From the NCBI GenBank assembly GCA_937876865.1, contig CALEFF010000028.1, forward strand, positions 1 to 64,000: 64,000 nt of DNA. Direction: 5' to 3'. The notes beneath the pieces were generated by a model. It made no database searches, was not told the DNA's origin, and saw nothing but the letters and a program-made list of their open reading frames with translations. Positions within the stretch are counted from its first letter, which is position 1. Each line of letters starts with the position of its first letter. This document shows, in pieces, positions 34,998-44,241 of the stretch. This stretch comes from an uncultured Bacteroidales bacterium (GTDB lineage Bacteria > Bacteroidota > Bacteroidia > Bacteroidales > P3). Made by a program: the position numbers and the translations under genes.

Positions 34998-35966
34998 TTT
35001 TAATTTTACCTTATTTTGAATCACTATACTCTTTTGAAAAACACAAGTAGGATATGTTTCAACTGTGCTTTTTTTGTATTGAGATTTCATTTTTTTGAAG
35101 TCTTTGTACGCTTTCATTACGCTTGAAAATTCGCCATTTCTTTTAAACAGGAAAGTTAAGGCTGCAATGAAATCCAAAATCCTTCTTTTTCTTAAAATGG
35201 AATCCACCTTATTTTGAGGTAAGTTTTTATATAAGGTTAGCAAACTATTTCTGAAATTAAGATAGGTTTTGAAAGGAGAAGTCTTGTTTAAGGTTCCACC
35301 TCCTAAGTGATAGACTATTGAGTTGGGGTTACAATAAATTTTGTATCCTGCGTTTTTTAATCTCCAACAAAGGTCAATTTCTTCAAAGTGTGCAAAATAA
35401 TTTTCATCTAAACCACCAAATTGATGATATAATTCGCTTCTTATGAAAAACGCTGCACCACTTGCCCAAAATATTTCTTGTATTTCATTGTATTGTCCTT
35501 TATCCTCTTCTATTGTATCAAAGATTCTACCCGCACAAAAAGGATATCCGAGATAGTCAATGAAGCCTCCTGCCGCTCCTGCGTATTCAAATTTATTTTT
35601 TTCGGTATAAGAGAGTAACTTTGGCTGACAAACTGCTATTTTTTCATCACCTTCCATTAGGTTTATAATAGGTTCAATCCAATTTTCAGTAACCTCAACA
35701 TCTGTATTTAACAAGCAGTAATATTTTGCCTTTATCTGTTTTAATGCCCTATTGTATCCGCCCGTAAATCCATAATTTTCTTCCAAACGAATCACCTCTA
35801 TTTGCGGGTAATTCTCTCTTACAAAATTTACAGATTCATCTTTGGAAGCATTATCAACAAAAATAATTCTATATCCGTTAGAATGCTTTACAACAGAAGG
35901 CAAATAAGTGTTTAATAAGTGGCAAGTATTGTAATTAAGTATTACTATTGCTAAATCAGACTGCAT
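34962..35966 (-). CDS. Family 2 glycosyltransferase (rhamnosyltransferase-like)
   Basis: 334 residues. The N-terminal GT-A fold is clear: LAIVILNYNTCHLLNTYLPS, IIFVDNASKDESVNFV, LEENYGFTGGYNRAL, and the DxD-type site CLLNTDVEVTENW. YFAHFEEIDLCWRLKNAGYKI is the conserved acceptor-side ED-x-x-W-like block. It probably adds a sugar to a surface polysaccharide. Its start overlaps the GWxTD gene's stop as TAATG. The last codons fall inside a CAAAGAA-type repeat array. Confidence 0.9.
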   Translation of the reverse strand: MQSDLAIVILNYNTCHLLNTYLPSVVKHSNGYRIIFVDNASKDESVNFVRENYPQIEVIRLEENYGFTGGYNRALKQIKAKYYCLLNTDVEVTENWIEPIINLMEGDEKIAVCQPKLLSYTEKNKFEYAGAAGGFIDYLGYPFCAGRIFDTIEEDKGQYNEIQEIFWASGAAFFIRSELYHQFGGLDENYFAHFEEIDLCWRLKNAGYKIYCNPNSIVYHLGGGTLNKTSPFKTYLNFRNSLLTLYKNLPQNKVDSILRKRRILDFIAALTFLFKRNGEFSSVMKAYKDFKKMKSQYKKSTVETYPTCVFQKSIVIQNKVKLKQRFFEINQRKK

Positions 35967-37447
35967 TATAGATGTCCTTTTCTAAATTGCACACCAGCAT
36001 CTCCCTCAACTCCTTCTGGTAAAGTATGTCTTGAAAGCACACTTTCCCAATACATATCTTGTTTTTCACCTCTTACGTTGGAGTGAAGTAGAAAATATTC
36101 TGCCATATCATTTTGTGGAGCGTAAAATACAAATGTTCTATTTGATTCTCCAAAAGGAGTGTGGTCATATCTCCACATTTGATAAGGTAAATAAACTACT
36201 CCATCTGGATTATCACGTTCTAATTCTGGTGTTGCTTCGTAATCGGCACGAGTTCTACGTTTAAACCCACTTGAGCCCTTGAATTTTTCATCTATTATAT
36301 TTGATGGTGGACCGTAAACCAAATATATTCTACCCATATCAGTCTCATAACCCTTCTTTATGTTAGTTGTGAATTTTTTGTTTACGTAATCTAAACGATT
36401 TCTATATTCTTGCCATTCTTTTTCGGGATTATCAGCATTTTTTGCTTGCCAAAAAGAATACAAGAAATACAATTTCACTTCCTTTGTGCTGTTTTTAAGA
36501 TCTTTGTTAATAAACTCTTTTACATATTCTGAGGCAATAGGGTATAAAACCTCTATATTTTCGTCCAACTCTTTATCTGAAAGTTGAAAAACAAAAGCAT
36601 CTTGTGGTATTCCTATTTGATCAAAAGTTGGTTTCTTATCACTTTCCTTGAAAAAGGCTTCTTTTTTATAGGCATGCAATATATTATTTGCATCTCTTAC
36701 CTCAATAGTTAAATAATAACTTCCTTCCTCTAATTCAGACAAATCAATATTTCCAATAATCACAGAAGTAGATTTTGATTTCATCCTTTCTGCTCTCATA
36801 ATCCCTTCAACCTTTCTGTTAGTTGTGAAATTTTCAATAACAGTTGTTAAAGCATAAAGACTATCCTCTCCAAAATATTTATCAGCGTTGTAAATCTCTA
36901 CATAATAGTTTAAAAGATTATTGTCTTTTGCAATCACATCAAACATATAAGGCTCAATAACATAACCATTTTTTACATTAGTTGCTTGATTTGTAGATTT
37001 CTTTGGTGGATTTATGATTTGAATATCCGAAAGCATTAGTTCATTTTCAGGATAATTCATTCTAATTACATCTTTCACCTCTACGGCAGGTTGAGTCGAG
37101 TTCTTATCCTTAAAAGACAAATAAAGAACATAATTACCATTAGCTAATTTTGCTCGTTGTATATCAAGCATTACTTGATTGTTTGCATCTTTTATTCCAG
37201 ACTTGATATTTCTTTTATCAACATAAGCAACCTCTTCTGTATTCTCTGCTTTACAGATAAGAGTTGTTAATTCAACCTCTGCATTGTTTTGATTATAAAC
37301 TACACTATTCAAATCAATCGAAGTACACAATTCTACATAACTTCCATTCTGAGAGTTAAAAGTGTAAAACGAATAAATAGCATTCAAACCTTGTGCTGAA
37401 AGAATATAAGGCAAGGCTAACATCAAGAAAACAATTATTTTTTTCAT
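35966..37447 (-). CDS. GWxTD domain protein, exported
   Basis: 493 residues from the ATG at 37447, which begins the signal peptide MKKIIVFLMLALPYILSAQ. An upstream in-frame start at 37483 lies inside the promoter. The C-terminal GWxTD domain is recognised by KKGYETDMGRIYLVYGPPS and PYQMWRYDHTPFGESNRTF; the N-terminal part is beta-rich. The family is common in Bacteroidota and Acidobacteriota and its function is unknown. Co-transcribed with the following GT2 gene. Confidence 0.85.
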   Translation of the reverse strand: MKKIIVFLMLALPYILSAQGLNAIYSFYTFNSQNGSYVELCTSIDLNSVVYNQNNAEVELTTLICKAENTEEVAYVDKRNIKSGIKDANNQVMLDIQRAKLANGNYVLYLSFKDKNSTQPAVEVKDVIRMNYPENELMLSDIQIINPPKKSTNQATNVKNGYVIEPYMFDVIAKDNNLLNYYVEIYNADKYFGEDSLYALTTVIENFTTNRKVEGIMRAERMKSKSTSVIIGNIDLSELEEGSYYLTIEVRDANNILHAYKKEAFFKESDKKPTFDQIGIPQDAFVFQLSDKELDENIEVLYPIASEYVKEFINKDLKNSTKEVKLYFLYSFWQAKNADNPEKEWQEYRNRLDYVNKKFTTNIKKGYETDMGRIYLVYGPPSNIIDEKFKGSSGFKRRTRADYEATPELERDNPDGVVYLPYQMWRYDHTPFGESNRTFVFYAPQNDMAEYFLLHSNVRGEKQDMYWESVLSRHTLPEGVEGDAGVQFRKGHL

Positions 37448-37480
37448 AATAATTCTTATTTTATTACACAAAACTAACGG

Positions 37481-37488
37481 CAAAATTA
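37481..37488 (-). promoter_or_regulatory. -7 element of the GWxTD-GT2 operon
   Basis: Minus-strand TAATTTTG fits TAnnTTTG, 34 bases before the chosen ATG; it overlaps the longer possible start and therefore decides the start. Confidence 0.6.
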
Positions 37489-37510
37489 CATAAATATTTT
37501 CAAAAAAAAG

Positions 37511-37539
37511 AAAGAACGCTCATTTATTGAACGTTCTTT
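37511..37539 (-). terminator. Intrinsic terminator of rpsA
   Basis: AAAGAACG (37511-37518) pairs with CGTTCTTT (37532-37539), with further TCA/TGA pairing; on the minus strand a T run follows. Confidence 0.88.
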
Positions 37540-37568
37540 CTGCGAAAATCAAAACTTAAATCAACGAA

Positions 37569-39338
37569 TTATTTTTCGTTTTTTTCCATTTCTTCTTTCA
37601 AAGTTGCTAAAACTTCTAAATCACCAAGAGTTGTTTTTTCTAAACCTTCATTTATTTTTTTCATAGCAGAAGATTCATTTTTTTCATCTTTCTTTGGTTC
37701 TTCAGCTTGCCAAGTTCTAAGGTGAGAAACAACTATTTTTTTGTTTTCTTTTGAGAATTCAATTACTTTAAATTGTAATTTTTCATCTCCTTTGGCAATT
37801 GTTTTATCTTCTTTTTGTAAATGAGATTTAGGAGCAAATCCTTCAACACCATAAGGTAAAGAAATTACAGCACCACCTTTTTCATTTACATTCATAACTG
37901 TTCCTTCGTGAATAGAATTCAAAGTAAATATGCTTTCAAACACGTCCCAAGGATTTTCTTCCAATTGTTTGTGTCCTAAACTTAATCTTCTGTTGTCTGC
38001 ATCTACTTCTAAAACTACTACTTCCAAAGTTTGACCAACTTTTGCGAATTCAGCAGGGTGTTTAATCTTCTTACTCCAAGAAAGATCTGAGATATGGATT
38101 AAACCATCTACACCTTCTTCTAATTCAACAAAGATTCCAAAATTTGTAAAGTGTCTTACAGTTGCTGTATGTTTGCTTCCTACAGGATATTTTTCAGAAA
38201 TATTTGTCCAAGGGTCTGGAATAAGTTGTTTTATTCCCAAAGACATCTTTCTTTCTTCTCTATCAAGAGTCAAAATAACTGCTTCAACTTCGTCTCCTAT
38301 TTTTAAGAAATCGTGAGCTGTTCTTAAATGTTGGCTCCATGACATTTCTGTAACGTGAATCAATCCTTCAACACCAGGAACTAATTCAACAAATGCACCA
38401 TAGTCTGCTAAAACAACAACTTTTCCTTTTGTTCTATCACCAACTTTAAGATTTGGATCTAAACCATCCCAAGGGTGAGGAGTTAATTGTTTTAATCCTA
38501 ATGCTATTCTCTTCTTAGTTTCATCGAAATCAAGGATAACAACTTTGATTTTTTCATCTAATTGTACGATTTCATTAGGGTGATTGATTCTTCCCCAAGA
38601 AAGATCTGTAATGTGAATCAATCCGTCAACTCCACCTAAGTCTATAAATACTCCGTAAGAAGTTATATTCTTAACTATACCTTCTAATACTTGTCCTTTT
38701 TCAAGACGAGCAATTATTTCTGCTTTTTGTGCTTCTATTTCGTCTTCTATCAACGCTTTGTGAGAAACTACAACATTTTTATATTCGTGATTTATTTTCA
38801 CAACTTTGAATTCCATTACTTTATCAACGAATACATCATAGTCTCTAATAGGTTTAACGTCTATTTGGCTACCTGGTAAGAATGCTTCTATACCAAATAC
38901 ATCAACGATAAGACCTCCTTTTGTTCTGCTCTTAACATATCCGTTGATGATTTCTTGTGAGTCAAATGCTTCATTAACTCTATCCCATGATTTAAGGATT
39001 CTTGCATTTTTATGAGAAAGAATAAGTTGTCCTCCTGCGTCTTCTTTTTGTACAACAAAGACTTCTATCTTGTCTCCTACTTTTAAATCTGGATTGTAAC
39101 GGAATTCTGACAATGGAATAACACCATCTGATTTGAATCCAATGTTTACAATTACTTCTCTGTTGTCTTTTGCAACGATTACGCCTTCTACAACTTGTTG
39201 ATCGCCTATTTGATTGAATGTTCTATCATAAGCCTCAGTCATTTCTTTGTTTTGTTCTGCTGAGTAGTTGAATTCTTGTTCGCCAACTGCATCCCAATCA
39301 AAATCAGCTAATGGTTGAATGTTTTTTAAATCTCTCAT
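37569..39338 (-). CDS. rpsA: 30S ribosomal protein S1
   Basis: 589 residues with six S1 RNA-binding repeats, beginning near residues 50, 135, 215, 305, 390 and 475. Repeats 3 to 5 show the classic 'G-x-V ... YG-A/V-F-V/I-D/E-L ... G-L-I-H-I/V-T/S-D/E-L/M-S-W' pattern, for example DYGAFVELVPGVEGLIHVTEMSW. S1 helps mRNA bind the 30S subunit, which matters in Bacteroidota because ribosome-binding sites are weak. It is monocistronic with its own promoter, about 115 bases of leader and a terminator. Confidence 0.96.
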   Translation of the reverse strand: MRDLKNIQPLADFDWDAVGEQEFNYSAEQNKEMTEAYDRTFNQIGDQQVVEGVIVAKDNREVIVNIGFKSDGVIPLSEFRYNPDLKVGDKIEVFVVQKEDAGGQLILSHKNARILKSWDRVNEAFDSQEIINGYVKSRTKGGLIVDVFGIEAFLPGSQIDVKPIRDYDVFVDKVMEFKVVKINHEYKNVVVSHKALIEDEIEAQKAEIIARLEKGQVLEGIVKNITSYGVFIDLGGVDGLIHITDLSWGRINHPNEIVQLDEKIKVVILDFDETKKRIALGLKQLTPHPWDGLDPNLKVGDRTKGKVVVLADYGAFVELVPGVEGLIHVTEMSWSQHLRTAHDFLKIGDEVEAVILTLDREERKMSLGIKQLIPDPWTNISEKYPVGSKHTATVRHFTNFGIFVELEEGVDGLIHISDLSWSKKIKHPAEFAKVGQTLEVVVLEVDADNRRLSLGHKQLEENPWDVFESIFTLNSIHEGTVMNVNEKGGAVISLPYGVEGFAPKSHLQKEDKTIAKGDEKLQFKVIEFSKENKKIVVSHLRTWQAEEPKKDEKNESSAMKKINEGLEKTTLGDLEVLATLKEEMEKNEK

Positions 39339-39458
39339 TATAAGATTTTTCTTTTTTTAATTGCCCCTTACCGAGCGGTTAAACTTTAATTAAATTAAAT
39401 GTGATTTTCAATGTTCAAATTTTGGGTAAGCAAATTTCTACTTATTAAAAATCGCGTG

Positions 39459-39466
39459 CAAAGGTA
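39459..39466 (-). promoter_or_regulatory. -7 element of rpsA
   Basis: Minus-strand TACCTTTG followed by CACGCG. The leader to 39338 is about 115 bases and contains the GC-rich AACCGCTCGGTAAGGGGC in otherwise AT-rich DNA, a candidate site for S1 feedback (inference). Confidence 0.65.
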
Positions 39467-39488
39467 CTACTTTTTTTCTTTATTTTAC

Positions 39489-39496
39489 TATCTTTG
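39489..39496 (+). promoter_or_regulatory. -7 element of the aldehyde dehydrogenase gene
   Basis: TATCTTTG followed by CTC. A longer in-frame TTG start (39494) lies inside this element, so the ATG at 39512 is the likely start, with a leader of under 15 bases. Confidence 0.62.
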
Positions 39497-39511
39497 CTCA
39501 AAAATATTTTT

Positions 39512-40882
39512 ATGATAGACAATAAATTAACAATTTTAAACAAGCAAAAGGCTTACATAACTCAATGTAATAGTATTCCTATTAAGCAAAGAATTGAAAT
39601 TTTAAAAAAGTTGCAAAAACTAATTCAAAGCAATGAAGAAAAGATTAAGCAGGCTCTTTTTGAGGATTTACACAAAAATCCTACTGAGGCTTATATGACT
39701 GAAATCGGAATCACTCTTTCTGAAATTTCTTACTGCATAAAACATATTAAATCGTGGGCAAAAATTCGCCGAAAACCTTCTTCTCTCTTACTTTTTCCTT
39801 CAAAGGCTTTTATTTATCCGCAAGCAAAGGGAAATGTTCTAATTATTTCTCCTTGGAATTACCCTTTTCAATTAAGTATACTTCCTTTAATTGGAGCAAT
39901 TTCAGCAGGTAATACCGTTATTCTCTCTCCTTCTTCACAATCCGAGGCAACTAATAGACTATTACAAGAACTGATTAATTCAAACTTTGATAGCAAGCAT
40001 TTATTTTGTACAAATGGCGACAAAGAGTTAAGTTCAGAAATTTTAAAGCAAGGAGTTAATCATCTATTCTTTACAGGTAGTTATAAAACTGCTCAACATC
40101 TTCACTCTATTTGTAGCAAGAATTTAATTTCTACAACATTTGAATTAGGTGGTAAATCTCCTTTGATAATAGATAAAGATTCTAATTTAAAGATTGCAGC
40201 AAAGCGAGTGTGTTTAGGAAAATTTATAAATTGCGGACAAACTTGTATTGCTCCCGATTATCTTTTTGTTCATAAAGAGGTTAAGGAAGAATTTATTAAT
40301 CTTTTAAAAGAAAACATAATTTCTTTCTTTGGCACAGAGGCTTCTAAGAGTGAAAACTATGGACGAATAATAAATCAAAGGCAATTCTTACGTCTAAAAA
40401 ACCTTCTTTCACAAGGAGAAATTATTTTTGGAGGAAAACACGATGAAAGAAACAATTACATTTCACCAACCTTAATTAAGCCTTATGAGCTCAACAATTC
40501 ACTAATGCAAGATGAAATATTTGGGCCAATTCTTCCTATTTTAGAGTTTGAAAATATTGAAAGCGTAATAGAATACATCAATCAACGCCCACGACCTTTG
40601 GCTTTATATTATTTTGGCAATAAAAACATAAATATAATTAAACGAACAACAAGCGGGGGTGCTTGTATAAATGACGCAATTATGCATATAATCCCTCATA
40701 ACCTACCTTTTGGAGGAATAGATCAAAGCGGAATGGGCTCTTATCACGGAAAAAAAAGTTTTGATACCTTTTCACACTACAAATCTGTTCTTAAAACACA
40801 CAAAAACTTTGAGTTTAAAATTAAATATCCTCCTTATACTTCCTTAAAACAAAAGATAATAAGACTATTTATGGATAGATAA
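39512..40882 (+). CDS. Aldehyde dehydrogenase, short class-3 type
   Basis: 456 residues. Motifs in order: ISPWNYPFQLSILPLIGAIS, FTGSYKTAQHL (nucleotide binding), FELGGKSPLIID (catalytic Glu), INCGQTCIAPDYLFVH (catalytic Cys) and QDEIFGPILPILEF. HNLPFGGIDQSGMGSYHGK closes the domain. The length and C-terminus (basic, hydrophobic KQKIIRLFMDR) match class-3 fatty or aromatic aldehyde dehydrogenases. Substrate unknown. Convergent with the hydrolase gene, sharing a bidirectional terminator. Confidence 0.92.
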   Translation: MIDNKLTILNKQKAYITQCNSIPIKQRIEILKKLQKLIQSNEEKIKQALFEDLHKNPTEAYMTEIGITLSEISYCIKHIKSWAKIRRKPSSLLLFPSKAFIYPQAKGNVLIISPWNYPFQLSILPLIGAISAGNTVILSPSSQSEATNRLLQELINSNFDSKHLFCTNGDKELSSEILKQGVNHLFFTGSYKTAQHLHSICSKNLISTTFELGGKSPLIIDKDSNLKIAAKRVCLGKFINCGQTCIAPDYLFVHKEVKEEFINLLKENIISFFGTEASKSENYGRIINQRQFLRLKNLLSQGEIIFGGKHDERNNYISPTLIKPYELNNSLMQDEIFGPILPILEFENIESVIEYINQRPRPLALYYFGNKNINIIKRTTSGGACINDAIMHIIPHNLPFGGIDQSGMGSYHGKKSFDTFSHYKSVLKTHKNFEFKIKYPPYTSLKQKIIRLFMDR

Positions 40883-40886
40883 AAAA

Positions 40887-40922
40887 TAAAACAAAGACTT
40901 AGCAAAATAAGTCTTTGTTTTA
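40887..40922. terminator. Bidirectional intrinsic terminator
   Basis: TAAAACAAAGACTT and AAGTCTTTGTTTTA (14-bp perfect arms, 8-base loop) between the convergent dehydrogenase and hydrolase genes. The stem contains the CAAAG core of the array family. Confidence 0.85.
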
Positions 40923-40970
40923 ATAAATTATTTCTTTGAATTATTTTTTTAATTCTTTGAATTATTTCAC
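40919..40970. repeat. TTATTTCTTTGAATTATTT array
   Basis: TTATTTCTTTGAATTATT and TTAATTCTTTGAATTATTT (spacing about 19), abutting the terminator and reaching the stop codon of the hydrolase gene. Same array family. Confidence 0.65.
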
Positions 40971-42206
40971 AAAGTCTTTCATTAATTTTAATACCTTAGG
41001 ACTTATTGTTTGTTCTATTTGGAAATACTCATTTGGAGAACCTGTTTTACATTCTTGAAACAAGTGATTCAATCCTTTTAATTTATGTATTTTGTATGAT
41101 TTATTACCGCCTTCTTTTAATGCTTTTTTGATTGCAGGCAGGTTTTGATAGTGTAAGACTTGCAAATCCTTTGTTCCGTTTAAGACAAGTATAGGTTGTT
41201 TTACTTTTTTCAAGTATTCGGCTGGTTCTAAATCTAAAAAACACTTCATCCAAGGCTGATCGGCTCCTTCAAATTTGCGACTTTGCAACATTTCTAATTG
41301 TTTTGCCAATTCTTCTGTATTTTTGTTTGCTTTATATATGGCTTTATTTTGTTCTATCAAGACTTCCATTCCGTTTACGCCCGGTCCTGCCAATAGAATT
41401 AAGAAATCAACTTCTGAATTGCGAGAAGCAACAATCGGAGCTATCAATCCTCCTTCGCTATGTCCTACAAGACCTATTTTATCTGTGTCAATATTTGGGT
41501 GATTCTTTACTGCATTGATTGCAGACTCTACATCAAGAGCGTAATCTAAGGTTGTAGCATTGAATAATTCTGCATTTTCTGAGCCAAATCCTCTATCGTC
41601 ATAGCGAAATACTGCGATTCCGTTGTTTGCCATATAGTCTGCTATCACTGCAAAAGGTCTATGTTGCATTATTTCTTCATCTCTGTTTTGTATTCCTGAA
41701 CCACTTATCATTATCATCAAAGGATATTTTCCTTCTTTTTTTGGATAGGTTAATGTTCCTTTGAAATCATAATCTACTCCTTGTGTTCTGAATGTTATTT
41801 CTTCTTGAATATAGGAAGGATTTGCAGGGGGATTTTGTGGACGATTTATAATTATTTCAGGTTTTTCTTTTTTTACTAAACATAAAGGTATTTCTACAAA
41901 CAATTGTTTAAAGTTTCCACAAACTGTATCTTTGGTTTGATTGATTTTTCCTTTGAATGTGGCTTTTAATTGTTTAACAGAAAACATCAAAGAGTCGTTT
42001 CTTAACACTATTTTCGTTGCAGGAATAAGTTCTTTTGTTTGTGCAGGAGAACCAAGAAAAGCAATAGTGTCTTTTGATATTGATACCTCTAAGGTTAATG
42101 GGAGTTTTTGTCCTTTAAACTCTAAATTGCCTTCATAATAATCTGTTTTTTGTGCAGAAAGCATTGTTGCAAGTGCCATAAAGGCAAGAAATACTAACTT
42201 TTTCAT
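40962..42206 (-). CDS. Exported alpha/beta hydrolase (esterase/peptidase-like)
   Basis: 414 residues with a signal peptide ending TMLSAQ. The first 130 residues are a beta-rich domain; the hydrolase domain shows YPLMIMISGSGIQNRDE, the nucleophile elbow GHSEGGLIAP, the acid region LVLNGTKDLQV and the histidine in LKGLNHLFQ. This layout matches the DUF3887/YhfP-like exported hydrolases common in Bacteroidota. Substrate unknown. It starts 4 bases after the methyltransferase stop. Confidence 0.88.
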   Translation of the reverse strand: MKKLVFLAFMALATMLSAQKTDYYEGNLEFKGQKLPLTLEVSISKDTIAFLGSPAQTKELIPATKIVLRNDSLMFSVKQLKATFKGKINQTKDTVCGNFKQLFVEIPLCLVKKEKPEIIINRPQNPPANPSYIQEEITFRTQGVDYDFKGTLTYPKKEGKYPLMIMISGSGIQNRDEEIMQHRPFAVIADYMANNGIAVFRYDDRGFGSENAELFNATTLDYALDVESAINAVKNHPNIDTDKIGLVGHSEGGLIAPIVASRNSEVDFLILLAGPGVNGMEVLIEQNKAIYKANKNTEELAKQLEMLQSRKFEGADQPWMKCFLDLEPAEYLKKVKQPILVLNGTKDLQVLHYQNLPAIKKALKEGGNKSYKIHKLKGLNHLFQECKTGSPNEYFQIEQTISPKVLKLMKDFVK

Positions 42207-42210
42207 AGCT

Positions 42211-42987
42211 TTATTTTTTTATTCTTTTAATTTCTGAAATCATTATCGCTGTTGCTATTGATGCGTTAAGGCTTTCGGGTTTGTTGTCTGTGCGAAAGCG
42301 TGGTATTGTTATTTTGTGATTTACGTATTGTTGAATTTTTGGACTTATTCCATGAGATTCACTTCCTATTATTAGGATTGAATCTTCTTGAAAGTGTTTT
42401 GTGTATATATTTTCTCCTCCTTCTACTATTGAACCATAGATTGCATGATTAGAGGGTAGGGATTGTAAGTATTCTTGCAAGTCTAAGTATTTTACTTTTA
42501 CTCTAAAAATTGAGCCCATTGTGGATTGTACGGTTTTTGGATTGTAAACATCTACGCAATCCTGACTACAAATTATGTTTTCTATCGCATACCAATCGGC
42601 TAAACGTATTATTGTCCCTAAATTGCCTGGATCTTTTATTCCATCTAATACTATTGTAAGTCCTTTTTGTTGTTTTGAGATTTCTTCTTGTGGAATTTTT
42701 ACAAAAGAATAAACTTGATTAGGAGTAGAAAGCAGACTTATTCTTTCTAAATCATCTTCGCTTATTTCTATTGTTCTATTTGCAAGTCCTTTTGCTTGAA
42801 TTATTACTCTGTTTTTTTCAATCCATTGACCTATTGCATATATCGCTTGTATATCATATTCAGATTCTAAAAGTTCTGACAGCATTTTTTCGCCTTCTAC
42901 AACAAACAAATTATCTTGATTGCGAAACTTACTTTGTTTGTAGCGACTTAGGCGTTTTATTTCTGCTTTTGATAACATGTTTTTCAA
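42211..42987 (-). CDS. SpoU/TrmH-family RNA 2'-O-methyltransferase
   Basis: 258 residues (ATG at 42978 is a second possible start). The N-terminal substrate-binding region has FVVEGEKMLSELLES; the SPOUT domain shows VLDGIKDPGNLGTIIRLADW, IIGSESHGIS and the motif-3 block PESLNASIATAIMISEI. The three motifs of the knotted SAM fold are intact. Target is an rRNA or tRNA ribose; which one is not readable. Likely co-transcribed with the hydrolase. Confidence 0.93.
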   Translation of the reverse strand: MKNMLSKAEIKRLSRYKQSKFRNQDNLFVVEGEKMLSELLESEYDIQAIYAIGQWIEKNRVIIQAKGLANRTIEISEDDLERISLLSTPNQVYSFVKIPQEEISKQQKGLTIVLDGIKDPGNLGTIIRLADWYAIENIICSQDCVDVYNPKTVQSTMGSIFRVKVKYLDLQEYLQSLPSNHAIYGSIVEGGENIYTKHFQEDSILIIGSESHGISPKIQQYVNHKITIPRFRTDNKPESLNASIATAIMISEIKRIKK

Positions 42988-43003
42988 CTTTTAAGATAAC
43001 AAA

Positions 43004-43038
43004 AAAGGAGTTCTCCTTTGAAAAAGGAGCTCTCCTTT
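43004..43038 (-). terminator. Tandem hairpins ending the rpsF-rpsR-rplI operon
   Basis: Two successive stems, AAAGGAG-tt-CTCCTTT (43004-43019) and AAAGGAGCTCTCCTTT (43023-43038); on the minus strand the second is followed by a T run. Confidence 0.85.
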
Positions 43039-43059
43039 GATTATTTCGTTACATAAAGA

Positions 43060-43512
43060 TTACTCAGCGTAAACTTCAAATGTAATTTCTGATTTTATTT
43101 CCTTGTAAACAGATACAACAACTTTGTGTGTTCCTATTTCTTTTATTGCATCGCCTACAATTGATATTTTCTTTCTATCAACATCTATATCAAATTGTGC
43201 TTTTATTGCATCTGCTATTTGAATAGTGTTTACAGAACCAAATATCTTTCCGCTTTCGCTTGCTTTTGCTGCTATTTTTAAACCTTCTACCTTATTTAAT
43301 GCTTCTGCAAATGCTTCTGCATCTTGTTTTATTTTAGCTTCTTTAAAAGCTCTTTGTTTAAGGTTTTCAGCTAATATTTTTTTGTTAGAAGGGGTTGCAA
43401 CCATTGCATATCCTTGTGGTATAAGATAGTTGTTTGCGTATCCGTCTTTTACTTTTACTATCTCATCTTTATACCCTAACTTATTTACGTCTTGTTTTAA
43501 TATAATTTCCAT
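43060..43512 (-). CDS. rplI: 50S ribosomal protein L9
   Basis: 150 residues. N-terminal MEIILKQDVNKLGYKDEIVK and VKDGYANNYLIPQGYAMVAT are the L9 signature; the long connecting helix and C-terminal domain (KIFGSVNTIQIADAI) follow. Last gene of the S6-S18-L9 operon, 16 bases after rpsR. Confidence 0.97.
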   Translation of the reverse strand: MEIILKQDVNKLGYKDEIVKVKDGYANNYLIPQGYAMVATPSNKKILAENLKQRAFKEAKIKQDAEAFAEALNKVEGLKIAAKASESGKIFGSVNTIQIADAIKAQFDIDVDRKKISIVGDAIKEIGTHKVVVSVYKEIKSEITFEVYAE

Positions 43513-43528
43513 TGATTCAATCTCCTTT

Positions 43529-43795
43529 TTATTTTAATAAGTCTGCAACATATGGCATTAAAGCTAAATGTCTTGCTCTTTTTACAGCTTGTGATACTTT
43601 CTTTTGATATTTATTTGAAGTTCCTGTTATACGTCTTGGTAATATTTTACCTTGTTCATTAACAAACTTCAAAAGGAAATCTGCATCTTTGTAATCAATA
43701 TACTTAATTCCGCTTTTTTTGAAACGACAATATTTTTTTCTTTGTGTTTCTACTGCTATTGGGGTTAAATATTTTATTTCTGTTTCGTTTGCCAT
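43529..43795 (-). CDS. rpsR: 30S ribosomal protein S18
   Basis: 88 residues. [20 protein letters not shown] and [20 protein letters not shown] are the conserved S18 blocks; [11 protein letters not shown] closes it. S18 binds S6 on the 30S platform, matching the gene order. 20 bases after rpsF. Confidence 0.97.
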   Translation of the reverse strand: MANETEIKYLTPIAVETQRKKYCRFKKSGIKYIDYKDADFLLKFVNEQGKILPRRITGTSNKYQKKVSQAVKRARHLALMPYVADLLK

Positions 43796-43815
43796 TTTCT
43801 TTCTTTTTTAAAGGT

Positions 43816-44187
43816 TTATTCTGCTACTCTTTCTTCTGTTGCTTTTTGTTGGCTCTTTAAACCATTTGCACGTCTTTTTTCATTGTATGCAATAGCGTGT
43901 TTGTCCAATGAAACTGTCAAGAAACGAAGCAATCTTTCATCTCTCTTGTAGGCTGTTTCCAATTTAGCTATCACCTCTCCTTCTGCACGGAATTCTATTA
44001 AGTAATAGAATCCTGTTGTTTTCTTTTGGATTGGGTAAGCTAATTTTCTCATTCCCCAATTGTTTTCAAATACTATTTCTGCACCATTATCAGTCAATAA
44101 AGTCTGATACTTCTTTACCGTTTCCTTTATCTGTTCCTCAGATAAAACGGGAGTTACAATGAAAACGGTTTCATACTGTCTTACCAT
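43816..44187 (-). CDS. rpsF: 30S ribosomal protein S6
   Basis: 123 residues. MVRQYETVFIVTPVLSEEQI and GMRKLAYPIQKKTTGFYYLI are diagnostic of S6; the C-terminus is a flexible charged tail (QKATEERVAE). First gene of the operon with a short leader. Confidence 0.97.
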   Translation of the reverse strand: MVRQYETVFIVTPVLSEEQIKETVKKYQTLLTDNGAEIVFENNWGMRKLAYPIQKKTTGFYYLIEFRAEGEVIAKLETAYKRDERLLRFLTVSLDKHAIAYNEKRRANGLKSQQKATEERVAE

Positions 44188-44233
44188 ACGGTTTTGTTTT
44201 TTTAATTTGTTAATAATTATTTTTTTGAGTTTG

Positions 44234-44241
44234 CAAAAGTA
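44234..44241 (-). promoter_or_regulatory. -7 element of rpsF-rpsR-rplI, inside a hairpin arm
   Basis: Minus-strand TACTTTTG with an upstream TTTG spaced by 19 bases, a near-ideal Bacteroidota promoter. It lies within the distal arm of the hairpin at 44235-44280. Confidence 0.75.

Noticed and set aside
39360..39400. tRNA-like GC-rich patch upstream of rpsA
   Set aside because: Only a short CCGCTCGG palindrome; no acceptor or T-arm consensus, so not a tRNA.
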